64,000 nt of DNA, taken from Spisula solida. Taxonomy: Eukaryota; Mollusca; Bivalvia; Venerida; Mactridae. A model generated the notes under the pieces. It saw nothing but the letters and a program-made list of their open reading frames with translations. It was not told the origin of the DNA and ran no database searches. Where the stretch lies: contig OX365947.1 of the NCBI GenBank assembly GCA_947247005.1, positions 2,866,530-2,930,529 on the forward strand, in the 5' to 3' direction. Of this stretch, positions 33,714 to 45,333 are shown piece by piece (position 1 is the first letter of the stretch; every line of letters begins with the position of its first letter). The position numbers were made by a program, and so were the translations under genes.

Positions 33714-35591
33714 AGGGTACTAAAATCTTGCTGCTTGACGCTAAGCATAGTTAGTTCCAAGTACCCCAGTGTCAGGATTATGTGACAACACAGTCTCTAA
33801 ATATCAAATACTGTTGAAGAGTGGGTCTTAAAAGAATATTTATTTGAAGAAACTGTGTTTTACTGTATAATCAGGTGTGGTCACCAGCTAGGATGTGTAG
33901 TAAGTAAGTCACAAGATTTAGTATGTAGTGTGAGTGATTTGATGTTTGCATCCCATCAAGTATGCAATACATCATCGAGCCAGTTTCTGCAATGAAAGTT
34001 GCTTCAGATTCTGGCAGAAATGGCACAAAAAATAATGTGAAAGCTGTGAACAAAGGACTCCATCCTGCTGAACTGAAGTGCATGAACCAAACCCATGCTG
34101 GACAAATTGTTTCTGGTTCCGCACTTTTCATGTTACCCAGAATGCTTTGTTGACGGTGCATGCTAACACGTGGCTTTAAAAGCCAATAATCTATTAACAT
34201 TTTACAAATCGCCTTTTTATCCAGCCAATTAACATGGAGCATTGACCACAGATACAACAGGAAATTGGTTTCAGTTCTGCAGCAAATGCTTCTTTCTGTT
34301 CCGCAGTAAATGCTTCATTGCATCTTGAATGGATATAATGTTAAATGTCAAATAATGTATAAAAAAACTGAACACCGTTGCATGATGTGACATTGTGAAT
34401 AAATAAAACATATGTTTCCTTTAACAGAAAATAATTAGCGAAATGATTTTCATAGTTTAGTACACATTTACTTTTACAAGGTTTCCGAATGTCCGATGAT
34501 ATCATTGATTTATGGGGTTTAGAATCAATCGCCTTTACAAGAAAGTGATAAAAACAGGCTTTCAAAAATTCATTTAGCCCTCATCAAAAGAGTATAATGA
34601 ATGTATTCGTACAGGGGTTATGATATTTATGGCCCTTTGGCCCTTTTATGAGTTGATTAGAGGCGATGTGTATCTCTATTGGACACGACAGAAATCAATC
34701 TTGTATCTTTTGCTGACCAGATAATGAGATATGATTCTGTCAATGTAGGATATGATTATACATGTCTTAACCGTGCTTTATTTCTCTAGCCTGTATGATG
34801 TCCAGGCTGTATGATGTCCCTGAATGATGTAGAGTTGTTTTACATGTGAACATACTGTTTGACATTGCCTGGTAATGATCGCTCTTTGAAGTTCATGAAA
34901 TTACTCTCTGGTAACTATGGTTATACAGGAAGTATGGAGACCTTAGATTGGGGCTGAAACAGGTACAAAAATCTTGCATTTTCTTAATGCTAAATTCAGC
35001 AACATGTGACGGTATTTAATGCTTTTGTCTTGCCGAATAGAAAAAAACAAAATTAAAAAAAGTGTTTGTATGGTGGCTTTGGCCACGCTCTAGGTCAATG
35101 GTTTGTTTTTAAATTTGTGAATTCCGCACAAAAAATTTCCACATTGACTTATTTTCATTGCGTAAATAAACAGACAATTTCTGAAGAAGGCGGGATGGCC
35201 GAATAAGTTAGGAATAAAGTAACTGTTTTATTTTTTCCCAAACAGACAACATATGAAGTTTTATTATGATTTACCCGGGTGCATTTAGTGTACAGTAGTG
35301 TACTGACATGCAAGGACAGTCCTTCATGATTTGTAGTACAAATGTTTGAAGTGAATATAATGATGAGACTCGGTGATTACCCATGATCTCAACATGTCCT
35401 CTACGATGTCGCAAACGTCTTCTATACCATAGATATAACCCAGTCTGTATGGTATGCTCTACCTTAACTGTGGATCATTTATTATCACAGAGTCCTTAAC
35501 TGGAGACATTGATCATAATTATCCTAAATCTACAAATATTATCTGTGGAATAGTTTGAGTATTGTTGAGATCAGAATATTTTGGGGGAGGG
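33714..35591. other. Non-coding stretch with overlapping frames at 33871-34257
   Basis: A minus 128-codon frame (33871-34257) and a plus 63-codon frame (33962-34153) overlap in a block richer in G+C than its flanks. Neither has a recognisable motif or splice boundaries. It could be a decayed transposon gene. No function is assigned. Confidence 0.3.
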
Positions 35592-36084
35592 TTAAAGGAG
35601 CTTCAACTCCGATGATGTGAAAAAATTTTTTTTTTAATTTCGGCAAATGTCTCTCTGAGAGTGAGTACAGAGTAAATATACTAACTGCTTCTGAGTTATA
35701 TTGGTATTTGCTAGTCGATCTTGTTGAAATACTAGTGAAACGTCCATAAAATCGATCAAAAAGAGCTTACTGGATATTGTCTACTGTCATTTGATACTAC
35801 ATTTTCTTTGCCATTTTGTACTATTTATGAGGTAAAGATGCACTTATTGAATATGAGTGCCACACCCAACACTCAGACTGATAGATTACATTTATGGCTT
35901 ACAAATACATTAAATTACACTATGAAATAAACCAAAACATAATTATTAGTACCAATTTAACATTATATCAACTTCTTCTTCTCAAAAAATGTCGCTATGA
36001 ACCTCAAAAGAATGAATTCAAATATTTGAGTGCTGAGTGTAAGTTTTTGTTGTAATTCCAGGCCCTAGAGTCATGTACCTTTAA
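35592..36084. mobile_element. Possible MITE (TTAAAGG ends)
   Basis: ttaaaggagcttcaactccg on the left and ctagagtcatgtacctttaa on the right are weakly inverted repeats. The start resembles the ends near 16573 and 16791 (ttaaaggNgc...actcc), suggesting a shared old family. Confidence 0.35.
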
Positions 36085-36392
36085 GATTTTAAGTTCACCA
36101 AATGCCAAAATTGGGTTTGTCAGTGTAATTTGTAGGGATTTTGGTGCTAATTTTATTGGGGATTTTTATGAAGAAGTCTCGCAGACAGATGAAATATCAA
36201 TGTTCTCTAGACTAGAACCTTAACTTGTAAATATAGAATTCGTAACACTATTATGTCTAGTACAGTTTAAGATAATCTGTCATTATAGACATTTATTGTG
36301 ACATTTATTTCTGCAGAGTTATCATCATTTTGGAATCTGATGCCAGACAAAAGTTAAATCTGTCATATTACAGTAGAGCTTTGATGCTTCAA

Positions 36393-36642
36393 AACTTCAC
36401 GAAGCATCTCAATCTGAGCTGAGATAAATCTCAAATACTGTCATGTGTATTTGAGATAATTTCCATGGGATGCCAGACTTAAAGTTAGCCCTACAAAACA
36501 GATACATTGTTCTGAGTTTATTACAGTAAAATGTTTTGAGCACAAACTTAAGAATGATCTCAAATTTATACTCTTGACTTGAGCAAAATCTCAATTTGAG
36601 TTGAGATATCTACCTGAGATGCTTCGGGAGATCGGGGCCAGG
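36393..36642. mobile_element. MITE, GGCCCCGATCT family, copy 2
   Basis: gaagcatctcaatctgagct on the left and gagatgcttcgggagatcgg on the right, with a body matching the copy at 8567-8821. The left tip is degenerate and the right tip best preserves the family end. Confidence 0.75.
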
Positions 36643-37029
36643 TTCTTTGGCCAGCAAACTGGAGATGTATTAGACTACCTAACCCTAACCCTTATAACTC
36701 AAGCAGGTAGATGGCTCAAACTTTTTTCTCAGTCTGAAAGCAGTTCAACTGGTATCAAAAGTTCTACTGTATAACACAATTGGCTGAAAGAGTTTTCAAT
36801 GTCTTCAAATATGATGGAGAATATTATACGAAATAATAAAACAATTGCATGCAATCATTTTGCAACTGTTGCACTAGTCTAAATTAGTGGTTTAAGTTAG
36901 TGTCTTGAAAATTATTGACAAAATTTGCCAATTAAAAATATTCCATCTCTTAAACCAGTCTAGTGTAAATATTGGTCTACAAACAACACTATGAAGAAAT
37001 ATAAAAACTTGCTAATATTTCCATACTAG

Positions 37030-37314
37030 ATCTAAATGTGCTAAATTCAAAATTTGATATAAATGTGCTAAATTCAAAATTTTATCGTAAATATGCTAAA
37101 TTCAAAATTTTATCTAAATGTGCTAAATTGAATCTAAATGTGCCAAATTCAAAATTTTATCTAAATGTGCTAAATTCAATCAAAATGTGCCAAATTCAAA
37201 ATTTTATCTAAATGCGCTAAATTCAAAATTTGATCTAAAATGTGCTAAATTCAAAATTTGATCTAAAATGTGCTAAATTCACAATTTGATATAAATGTGC
37301 TAAATTCACAATTT
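37030..37314. repeat. 27-bp minisatellite, ~11 copies
   Basis: The unit taaatgtgctaaattcaaaa plus ttttatc, with shortened units lacking caaaattttat. A gatc/tatc split distinguishes sub-types. Confidence 0.9.
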
Positions 37315-37619
37315 GCTAACTTCAACCTGCTGAAATATCCATTGATACAGTATGAACAGTTTGCTATTGGTGAAATGCTTGGGTGTTGAATTATCCACAT
37401 TTATGGTTTACCAGCTCATAGTTTGGGTGTGAAATGTTGCTATAGATGGTGTTATTATGTTGGTATATATACACATAGCTGTAATATTGTATGTATGGTG
37501 TTATAAATTATTGTTGTTCCGTCTTTGGATCACTCATAAAGCTTTCACCTAGTCTCCTTTCGATATTAGGTGAATATACTGTGCATTAGATAGCTGGAAC
37601 AAATATCTAACCAAGAATA

Positions 37620-37940
37620 GTGTTGCCAAACCAAACTAATTCCCATCACTGCTATATTAAGGAAGTGGAGTTTGATTGGACGCACACTGAGCATTTAGGA
37701 CCAATCCAACATTGCCCGGTGTTCCTTAAACTGAAAGCCCCAAGGAAACAGGAAGAGAAGTCGGCTGGTTACATGGCGGAGGTCCCTCAGAACACAGAAC
37801 TACTTAAGCTTCAAACAATTTGGACAGAAGCCAAGCAGATTGCAACAAACCAGGTCCGGTGGCGTGATGTAGTGGCGGGTCAATGGTTGGATGTGGTGGT
37901 GGCCCGCAGTCCCAGCAAGGATAAAGAGGATTACGTTTGA
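37620..37940 (+). CDS. 106-codon frame; possible non-LTR retroelement remnant or host exon
   Basis: The frame opens after a TAA at 37608-37610 and runs to TGA at 37938-37940. It has clearly higher G+C and more protein-like codon use than its surroundings. The first in-frame start is GTG, so it is more likely an exon or fragment than a complete gene. Near residue 30 it has LGPIQHCPVFLKLKA, similar in shape to the SDHCPV-type end of EEP endonuclease domains. Near residue 75 it has ATNQVRWRDVVAG, similar to the DR..WR..V motif common near the C-terminus of non-LTR pol proteins. If both hold, the reverse transcriptase between them is missing. A weak acceptor (tattaag/gaagtgg, exon from 37665) would allow a host exon instead. 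Family assignment is inference. Confidence 0.35.
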   Translation: MLPNQTNSHHCYIKEVEFDWTHTEHLGPIQHCPVFLKLKAPRKQEEKSAGYMAEVPQNTELLKLQTIWTEAKQIATNQVRWRDVVAGQWLDVVVARSPSKDKEDYV

Positions 37941-38081
37941 ATGAGGTGAACATACTTTTTATCAAGGTTAATGCAAGAAAAATTTACCCCTTGACTACAC
38001 ATGTACCTTAACAATCCTGTAATAAGAAACTTAAGGTGGCATGTGTAAATAATTGATGAATGCTACCAGTATTATATACCA

Positions 38082-38235
38082 GCCTTGGTAGTAGTGAATA
38101 CAGTGCCCGCCTTGGAAATTAAAAGTTTTGGGTTCCATCCCAGGCCGTGACATACCAAGTCGTAAAAAGTAGTACTGGTAGAGCTCCCTTGCTTGACGCT
38201 CATGAAGGTAGTTCCAAAGTATGATAAATAGTGTA
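38082..38235 (+). mobile_element. SINE-like copy D (head and part of body)
   Basis: Box B-like gggttccatccc is followed by aggccgtgacataccaagtc, the same order as in copy A (gtttcgatcccaggccgcgtcataccaa). It then has gagctcccttgcttgacgct in place of attcccttgctagacactc. The rest of the body is missing. Confidence 0.6.
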
Positions 38236-38794
38236 GCTTCGGAACTTTATTGAATTCTTTATCAATTAGTTTCAAATGGTTGCAACTGTTTTATTATTCA
38301 GATGTTATAAACAATTCCATGTGTCAATGGTGTATTTTTTGTGACAATACAGAATGATACAGATATTCTTATTCAGGATTCATACACATAATGTGACATA
38401 TTATACTTTGTCACATTATTGATATTTTCTGTCAGATATGGAAAATAAAATACAATGAAATTTTAACCTTGGCTAGGTTTCAATATGTTTAGATAAAAAT
38501 CGTATAGGTTTTCTCTCCGATTGCCGCGAGATAATATTTCCAAAGATCAATAATTTATCACGGGAAGTGATGATACTGGAATATAATGTCTCGTTTTACC
38601 TCGCTCCACTGACGCGAATTGCACTGAAGTGTAATCCCATTATGAAAACCCAATTGAGTGTATTTTTCATGCCACAATAATGTATTAAGTTTATCATGGA
38701 CATACCAGTCCTAAAATGTTCATGCTTAGAAGTGAAAACTAGGAGGAAAATCCTCATGTCTACAACTATTACTTTGAAAAGATAATAGATCTGA
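38236..38794. other. Non-coding stretch
   Basis: No gene. An aataaa lies at about 38449, which could be a polyadenylation signal if the 37620 frame is a last exon. That is speculative. Confidence 0.4.
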
Positions 38795-39034
38795 CAAGGA
38801 AGGCAGTATCCAAAAGGTACAGCTGAGCACAAAGAAAGCAGCATCCAAAAAGTACAGCTGAACACAAGGAAGGCAGCATCCAAAAGGTGGAGCTGAGCAC
38901 AAGGAAGGCAGCATCCAAAAGGTACAGCTGAACACAAGGAAGGCAGCATACAAACGGTACAGCTGAGCACAAGGAAGGCAGCATCCAAAAGGTACAGCTG
39001 AGCACAAGGAAGGCAGCATCCAAAAGGTACAGCA
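38795..39034. repeat. 35-bp minisatellite, ~7 copies
   Basis: The unit aaggaaggcagcatccaaaa plus ggtacagctgagcac. 35 bp is not a multiple of 3, which gives the three overlapping minus frames with CSAVPFGCCLP-type repeats; these are artefacts. Confidence 0.92.
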
Positions 39035-39129
39035 GATCACATTTTAAGGACATCACAAAGGTGACAAGAAATATCTCAAAAAGGCACAAAACTGTGATGC
39101 AAAAAAGAACAATATCACAAAGTCATAGA

Positions 39130-39273
39130 GGATCTTGCATGAGTGCTCATTACATACGAGTTTTATTAAACGAGTGGACAAAATAATATAACACAAGGCT
39201 TTGCCGAGTGTCATATTGTTTTTGTCAACAAGTTTAATAAAACTCGTATGTAATGAGCACGAATGTAAGATTC
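39130..39273. mobile_element. 144-bp palindromic hairpin element
   Basis: gtgctcattacatacgagtt tattaaac is repeated inverted at the far end, with aaggctttgccga at the centre. Pairing extends outward to ggatcttgcat/atgtaagattc. It is a near-complete hairpin, typical of a foldback MITE. Confidence 0.7.
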
Positions 39274-39275
39274 TA

Positions 39276-39526
39276 TTTATCACATAATCTCATTATTGTT
39301 CAAAATGATGATGTACGCTGTATATGTTTCAGCCAAAATTAAGCGGTACAACAAACTTGACGTCATGGCAACGTTGGTATTATCCTGACGTCATGGGTCA
39401 ATCAATGCATGGATTGGCTTACATCGCGTCAGGCTAATTTAAATATTTATTGCATACTCTGGGAGTGCCGAACGATATTTACGGCACAGCTTTACGGCAC
39501 TGCTGGACTGCGGGTTATGTGATAAA
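39276..39526. mobile_element. 251-bp TIR element with two TGACGTCA motifs
   Basis: Ends tttatcacataa/ttatgtgataaa are exact 12-bp inverted repeats. Two CRE-type TGACGTCA palindromes lie at 39358-39365 and 39386-39393. It directly abuts the preceding hairpin, so the two may form one composite element. Confidence 0.55.
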
Positions 39527-39728
39527 AACATATAATAAACCGATACAAAAAGCTAGATATATATCCTCTTAGCAAAATGTTCTAGAGTTGTCCCTGGTAA
39601 ATGATGGTAAGGCAGGGCTTATGGGACTTAGATGTGCAACAAACTATATTAAGATTAAAATAAACAAACTGTAGAAGAAAGAGGTCAAAAGTTTTCATTT
39701 ACATGTAATAAAATAACTCAAAATTTTC

Positions 39729-39802
39729 GTTCTTTTGGCACAACAAGGTTGTATCTCTCTACATAGTATATAGTAAGATACAACCTTGTTGCGCCAAAGG
39801 GA
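39729..39802. mobile_element. 74-bp hairpin element, copy 1
   Basis: gttcttttggcacaacaagg ttgtatctctctac pairs with tagtaagatacaaccttgtt gcgccaaagggat. An identical-length copy interrupts the array at 49 kb (49491-49564). Confidence 0.75.
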
Positions 39803-40356
39803 TGATTTAATGTTGCATAGATAAAAGAAATTGTTTTCATTGTATGTTTGTTTCACAATTTACATCAATGGAAAATATTTGATTTCCTGTGTGTATCATA
39901 AAACATAATAGACCACAGAAAGGATTACATGCTAGATCCTAAATCCACACATGAAAGTGGATGGGCAAACCTATAAGTTAACACATATACAAACCGTTTT
40001 ATCTTGGTGTCCGATATTCACAAATACAATTTTATTTTCATAAAGATTTACCCAGGAATTTAAGCGTTTAAGAGTGCCCAGTATTTTTGACCAGACCAGG
40101 TGGGTCTGTATTGTATCGGGTACTTGTGACATTCCTCGCTGTGTCATCACCCTCTATCATATTGTACAGAGACTTGCTAATTTATTTTAAAGGGAAAACT
40201 GTACTCGAAATGTTTAGCATTCATTATCATGGTAGACAGACTATAGCTGTGGTCATTTTCTTTACATGTTTGGTTTTAGTCACTTAATTAAGATGTTTTT
40301 TGTGAGTGAATATACTACATGTGTAGGGAAAATGGACTGAAATTTGTGCTATAGTT

Positions 40357-41110
40357 CCTTGGTGCCATAGTGTGCTTAGCTGTATATTGTCAAACCATGT
40401 TGTGCTATAGTGAGCTTTGCTGTACTTTGCCAAACCTTGTGTCTTTGTGCTTGCTGTACCTTGCCAAACCTTGTTGTGTCTTTGTCCCATATTCTGCCTT
40501 ATTGTTCCTTGCCACACCTTATGCCATATTGTGCTTTGCTGTACCTTGCCAAACATTGTTGTGCTTTTGTGCCATAGTGTGTTTGCTGTACCTTGCCAAA
40601 CCTTGTTATGCCATAGTGTGCCTTACTGTACCTTTGCCAAACCGTGCTGTGCCTTTGTGCCATTGTGTGCCTTGCTGTAACTTGCCAAACCTTGTTATGC
40701 CATAGTGTGCCTTACTGTACCTTTGCCAAACCGTGCTGTGCCTTTGTGCCATTGTGTGCCTTGCTGTAACTTGCCAAACCTTGCTGTGCGATAGTGTGCC
40801 TTGCTGTAACTTGCCAAACCTTGCTGTGCGATAGTGTGCCTTGCTGTAACTTGCCAAACCTTGCTGTGCGATAGTGTGCCTTGCTGTAACTTGCCAAACC
40901 TTGCTGTGCGATAGTGTGCCTTGCTGTATCTTGTCAAACCTTGTGTGCCTTGTTGTACCTTTTCAAACATTGTTGTGCCTTTGTGCTATATTGTGCATTG
41001 CTTCACCTTGCTAAACCTTGTTGTGGCTTTGTGTCATATTGTACCTTGCCAAACATTGTTGTGCCTTTGTCGCTGTGCCAATTTGCCTTGCCTTACTCTA
41101 CTCTTCGATA
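40357..41110. repeat. 40-bp minisatellite with higher-order units, ~18 copies
   Basis: The core unit ccttgctgtaacttgccaaa plus ccttgctgtgcgatagtgtg is almost perfect at 40750-40930. The left part contains a ~115-bp higher-order unit duplicated at about 40600 and 40690 (gttatgccatagtgtgcctt...). Edge units are diverged, as expected from unequal exchange acting at the centre. The many frames on both strands are artefacts. Confidence 0.92.
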
Positions 41111-41930
41111 TTTCTTTTGCTTTGCTTTCCATCAATGATGGGGGTCTTAATACGTCTGCTTCAACTTGAAGTGTAATAAAATATTCAAATCCTTTCATTT
41201 TTCATTGTGATAGGGAAAAGCTTCATATTCCTTTGTGTTGGGTTTACTTTCAATATGATTATGATAAGATTGATAAAATGCTTCCTCCATAAATGTTTGT
41301 CAAGTATAAGTTGACATTTTGGTCAAATTTCAACTTTGGTGTCATTGTATTTTTCTGGTGTATTTTTTAAGCCGATTGTTTTGCTGAAGCTTAATTCATA
41401 AATTTTCGTCCAATTTCCAACATTTTATTCACAAATGGATGAAAGTACTAACCGTGTAACGCGGACCCCCATCTTCGTCAGCCTGACTTAAACGAGCAAA
41501 TGAAAGCTTTAATCTTTTGCTCCAGTGAGTTGCAAAGTAAATTAGATTTGAAGATCCATTGTGATATTAGTTCGGCTGGATGACGGCCATATTGAATGTG
41601 ACCACTCTAATACCTCAGAGGCTGGAAAAGGTCAATTCCTCACAAAACTTCCATGGGGAAAACTCATTATCACCTTTTTAAGAATTTTGCGAAATGTGTC
41701 TTAATCCTTCTTCATTTTGCGACGTTGACATTCCTTGAAAGTAACCAATATTTTTATCTGTATTCTCTTGGGACAATCAACCAAACCAGTTACAGTGTAC
41801 AGTTCATCCACAGGAACAGAAAAAGTGGTTATTGTTACTACGGTAATCACACTTTTTATCTCAATATTTCGACCTTATATGGTCTTTTTCAAGAGACAAA
41901 ATACTTTTATACTCCCAGATACATTGTATA
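41111..41930. other. Non-coding stretch
   Basis: Two overlapping 110-132 codon plus frames at 41653-42067 share the same bases and run into repeat sequence. There is no domain or splice support. Confidence 0.4.
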
Positions 41931-41944
41931 TGTGGGCTATATTG

Positions 41945-42253
41945 GAGTCATGCTTGACGTTGGTTGGTCTGTCGGTTGGTCCTTGCAAAATTTGTCCGCG
42001 CTATTTCTCTGTAACCATTGGTCGGATTTTAACGAAACTTTGCATGAATAATCAGTACCACGTCTAGTTGTGCATATAGTCGACACACATTGGTCGGATC
42101 AATTTTAAGGGAGTTATAGTCCTTTATTATTTTATACTTATAAATTTCTCAGCAACCAATGGTCGGATTTCAAAGAAACTTTGCATGAATGTTTTTGAAG
42201 AAATAATGCCTCTAATAGTCTCTAGAAAGTATTTACCTCGGATTCGGCCCTGA
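41945..42253 (+). mobile_element. Pearl/HINE-like repeat fragment with two ~140-bp units
   Basis: A ggttggtctgtcggttggtcc lead-in is followed by two units sharing aaccattggtcggatttNaa and gaaactttgcatgaat (42012 and 42152 regions). A tail (gaagaaataatgcctctaat...ggattcggccctgag) resembles the one at 23861-23990. The lead-in, tandem units and tail follow the pearl-type order, but the conserved 3' hairpin is absent. Confidence 0.5.
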
Positions 42254-42350
42254 GATGGTATTTTATTATACTTCAATACCTTGTTTACAAATTACTGTTA
42301 AATTCTGGACATAAAGCAATCAAGTTCATTTTTGCATCTATGTCACAGTT

Positions 42351-42530
42351 TACAGTACAATCTCTGTAGAGCGACACCCTTTGGGAGCTGCATGTATTGG
42401 CTTCTGTGTAGAGGTTGTTGCTCTACAGAGGTTAAATAAAGAGTAAATATCACCTAAGGGAAATTTTGAAAGTGTTGTTGTAGAGAGGTTGTTGTTCTAC
42501 AGAGGTCCACTTTGGGGAGGTTGTATTGTA
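42351..42530. mobile_element. 180-bp MITE (TACAGTACAATCTC ends)
   Basis: tacagtacaatctctgtaga on the left is inverted as gggaggttgtattgta on the right. Internal repeats of agaggttgttgttctacagagg (three partial copies) lie in the body. Possible TA duplication. Non-coding. Confidence 0.65.
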
Positions 42531-43306
42531 TATTACAAATTAATGTTAAATTCTAGACAAAAATTAAGCAATCGAGTTCTATTTTGCATCTATTTCAAAG
42601 TTTATTTAACAAATTGATGTTAAATTCTAAACAACGAAGAAACAATCAATTTCATCTATTTTATACTTATTTCACACCATACCAACATGTACATGCCATT
42701 GAATGCTGACCGGTTATATTACATTGACAGATTTTAGACCCCTTGTCTTTCACGTTTTATTTACGATGATAGAATTGGACCCCAGTTTATGTCCATGCAT
42801 TTAGTACCAGCCTGTCCATTTGATACAAACATTAAAATCAAGTGATTCCGATTGAGACCCTCTCGTAAATCCTGATTTAATTTGTCACATGCAATTGTGA
42901 CCTGCATTAAATTTTAAGATGGCAAACATTTTTGTTTATATTTCCCTATTTTCTGGGGTCACGTTTCCTTGAGGCTGGTAACAAGTCCGTCTATGGTGGA
43001 TATTTGTGGGCAATAAAAATACACAACCACACTGTCAAATTTCATGGTGAATGATTTTAATTGGGGATCAAACAAAACCCAAGATGATCAGCCAAGATTC
43101 AACTAAATTTCATTTTAATTTTCCCATCTAAATGGAAGATCAAAATATTATACCATGTTCTGTTCAAGATCACAAGGGTCAAACTTTTCCAAATATACCT
43201 TAATTTAAATCCTAAATTTTTTTTTTTATAAAATACTGTTTACAGTCTCACTGGTCAACGGTATTTCAGTCATTTGGAGACTACCCTGTCACATTATAAA
43301 TGTCCA

Positions 43307-43453
43307 GGGGTGTTATTCAATATTAATCTTACTTGACTTGAGGATAAGAACAACCAATCAGATCTCACAATATTAAACTCTTGGTCAGTAACAGGTGATA
43401 TGATTGGCTATCCTTATTCTCAAATTAAATAAGATCAATATTGAATACCACCC
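43307..43453. mobile_element. 147-bp palindromic MITE (GGGGTGTTATTCAATA ends)
   Basis: The arms are about 57 bp: ggggtgttattcaatattaa and onward through gaggataagaacaaccaatc, matched inverted by gattggctatccttattctc...atattgaataccaccc. Short loop. One of the clearest hairpins in the window. Confidence 0.8.
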
Positions 43454-43613
43454 ATGGCCTGATCTTTCCGCAGGGAAATACCGACTGACAAAAAAAGCTG
43501 ACCAGGGAAAAAAGAAAACCCACTACAGCGAGCCAACCAGCAATTACCTGGAATTGACTCTGCTGAGAATCAAGCAAGGGAGATAAACCAGGACCACTTT
43601 TAATATCTTTTGT

Positions 43614-43694
43614 ATGTCATGGCCTGGGATCAGACCCGAGACCTCTCATACTTGAAACGACCGCTGTACCACTAACAAGGCTATTGAGGATGAT
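43614..43694 (-). mobile_element. SINE copy E, head only
   Basis: Read on the minus strand: atcctcaatagccttgttag (box A region) then gggtctgatcccaggccatg (box B with one change). It is the same head as copies A and F, without the body. Confidence 0.6.
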
Positions 43695-44095
43695 ATTTCA
43701 ATTCTAAATCTATAATGAATTTAAGAAAACCAGAGTCAACATTTTTGCTAAACTTTCAGTGCCCGAGCCCTGCTATAAAATACATTAGTGTCTCAGAGCC
43801 CCCTCTCCCCTTCTTCCAGGGAAGATCGTCAAAACTAAAGATAAAATTGCTAAAAAGATAATTAAGATTTCTTCAGACATTATAATTATTTTCTTCTTAT
43901 TCTTAACTTTCAATAAAATACTACTTAAAGTAAAGTGAATTTTGAGATTTGATATTAATCATCAATTTTATTACTATGGAAACCATTAAGTGTATAATGA
44001 CGTAATTTGCTGTTCTATTCTCTACCAGGACATTTCACTCATTTCAAATTTCAAAAGTTTAGTAGAATTTTGACTTAGGGTGATTGTGATACAAG

Positions 44096-44316
44096 TTTTT
44101 TCCAACTTATATTAATCACTCTTGACACCTCTTTCCTGATGTTATCCATCGCCACGAGGGTATGAGAGGAGAGAAGCCAGATTCCCTTTTATGTTGAGCA
44201 TCTAGCAAGGGAATTACTGGTATCATTTCGTCTTTGGTAGGACTCAGTCTGGGATCGAACCCGGGACCTCCTGCACTCGAAACAGATGCTCTACCACTAG
44301 GCTATCGAGGAGGTGG
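44096..44316 (-). mobile_element. tRNA-derived SINE, copy F, best preserved
   Basis: On the minus strand, box A TAGCCTAGTGG (44294-44304) and box B GGTTCGATCCC (44251-44261) are both consensus. They are followed by the body: ctttggtag-type segment, aattcccttgctagatgctc, tggcttctctcctctcatac, cgtggcgatgga, aagaggtgtcaagagtgatt. This is the reference copy for A-E. Transcription by RNA polymerase III is possible in principle. Confidence 0.85.
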
Positions 44317-44812
44317 TATATAATGACGCACTGTGCTGATTGTGAAAAATCCAGGAATTAAAACGTCATATATTTAAACCAAATTTTTTTTTAAATCAGT
44401 CATAAAAATGAGTAGGAAATGTTTTAAATATGAACAAAACGTTGAAAAATAAAACAATATTTTGTGGAAAACCGAAATCTATCACAGGCAAGTCATGGGA
44501 TTGAGTCTGAATCAGTCTGAACATTGAGTTATCACCCTTGGTTAATCCACAGTTTATTGTTATCATATATCGACTGGCAAGGTTTTGTTAACGGAGATCT
44601 ATAATCATGTTTGGTATTTTTGCGTTAATTTTGTTTCTTTGACCAACAGCTACTGGCAACATACGGTCAAAAGTCAACAAGATTAATGACTTAATATCAT
44701 TACCGGGGCCTACTGTAACAAGTTAACCAAAAATTTTTATTGCTTGTAAAAATAAAAACAAAATTTGTCAAGGTATAATGCTCTATGTAAATACTGTCTA
44801 TTATTCTTTCAG

Positions 44813-44886
44813 ATAGCCGGACAACTGTCCATTGCTGGAGGCCTTCTCTTCAACAGTCGATAATTTCTATTGTAAATGATATTTTT
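44813..44886 (+). CDS. Candidate 74-bp exon with strong splice sites
   Basis: The acceptor is gtctattattctttcag (AG at 44811-44812) and the donor is attttt/gtaagt (GT at 44887). The segment is G+C-rich at its start (gccggacaactgtcc). One frame is open across it (phase 2 entry: SRTTVHCWRPSLQQSIISIVNDIF). Joined to the next acceptor at 45333, it continues GRVGNL and stops. A second frame (IAGQLSIAGGLLFNSR) stops within the exon, so if the exon is terminal the peptide could end there. It may also be a non-coding RNA exon. No family recognised. Confidence 0.33.
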
Positions 44887-45333
44887 GTAAGTATTTAATG
44901 ATGAAAGAGCATAATGTATGACTATGGACTAAGACCAGTTTGTGGTTCATTTACACATTATGCTTAAAATGTGTATTAATATTAACGAAGATTTCAAGAC
45001 CTGTACAATATTGTATTAATTTTTAGTTTTTTTAGGACCATAGAATTATCATTATATTATACGTACCAATAATTGGGATTATATAAATTTCTAAATCCAC
45101 TGTTTGGCTGACTGATGGAAACAGCCGATGGAAACAGCCCTAGTAAATCCACTATAAAACTTTTTTTATGGTTTTAAGGGGTTAGTATATTGAATTTGCA
45201 TTTACCAAAGATTTCTCTTGATCAAATTAAAGCAATGAATGGATCTCTACTTTGATAAATGATGATAATGATGGTCATCAGACGGACATCATAACAACAG
45301 TGACAATGATTATGTGTACTTTTATTTCCACAG

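Noticed and set aside
33871..34257. 128-codon minus frame as a membrane protein
   Set aside because: Hydrophobic stretches are present, but the opposite strand is also open, and there is no start context, homology or splice pattern.
38596..39089. Cysteine-rich minus-strand frames in all three phases
   Set aside because: Artefact of the 35-bp minisatellite.
41653..42067. Overlapping 110- and 132-codon plus frames
   Set aside because: They share the same bases in different phases and run into the pearl-like repeat (42000 on). No domain or splice support.
44251..44304. Functional tRNA gene on the minus strand
   Set aside because: Both pol III boxes are consensus, but they head a conserved SINE body seen in other copies, and no acceptor-stem pairing is evident.
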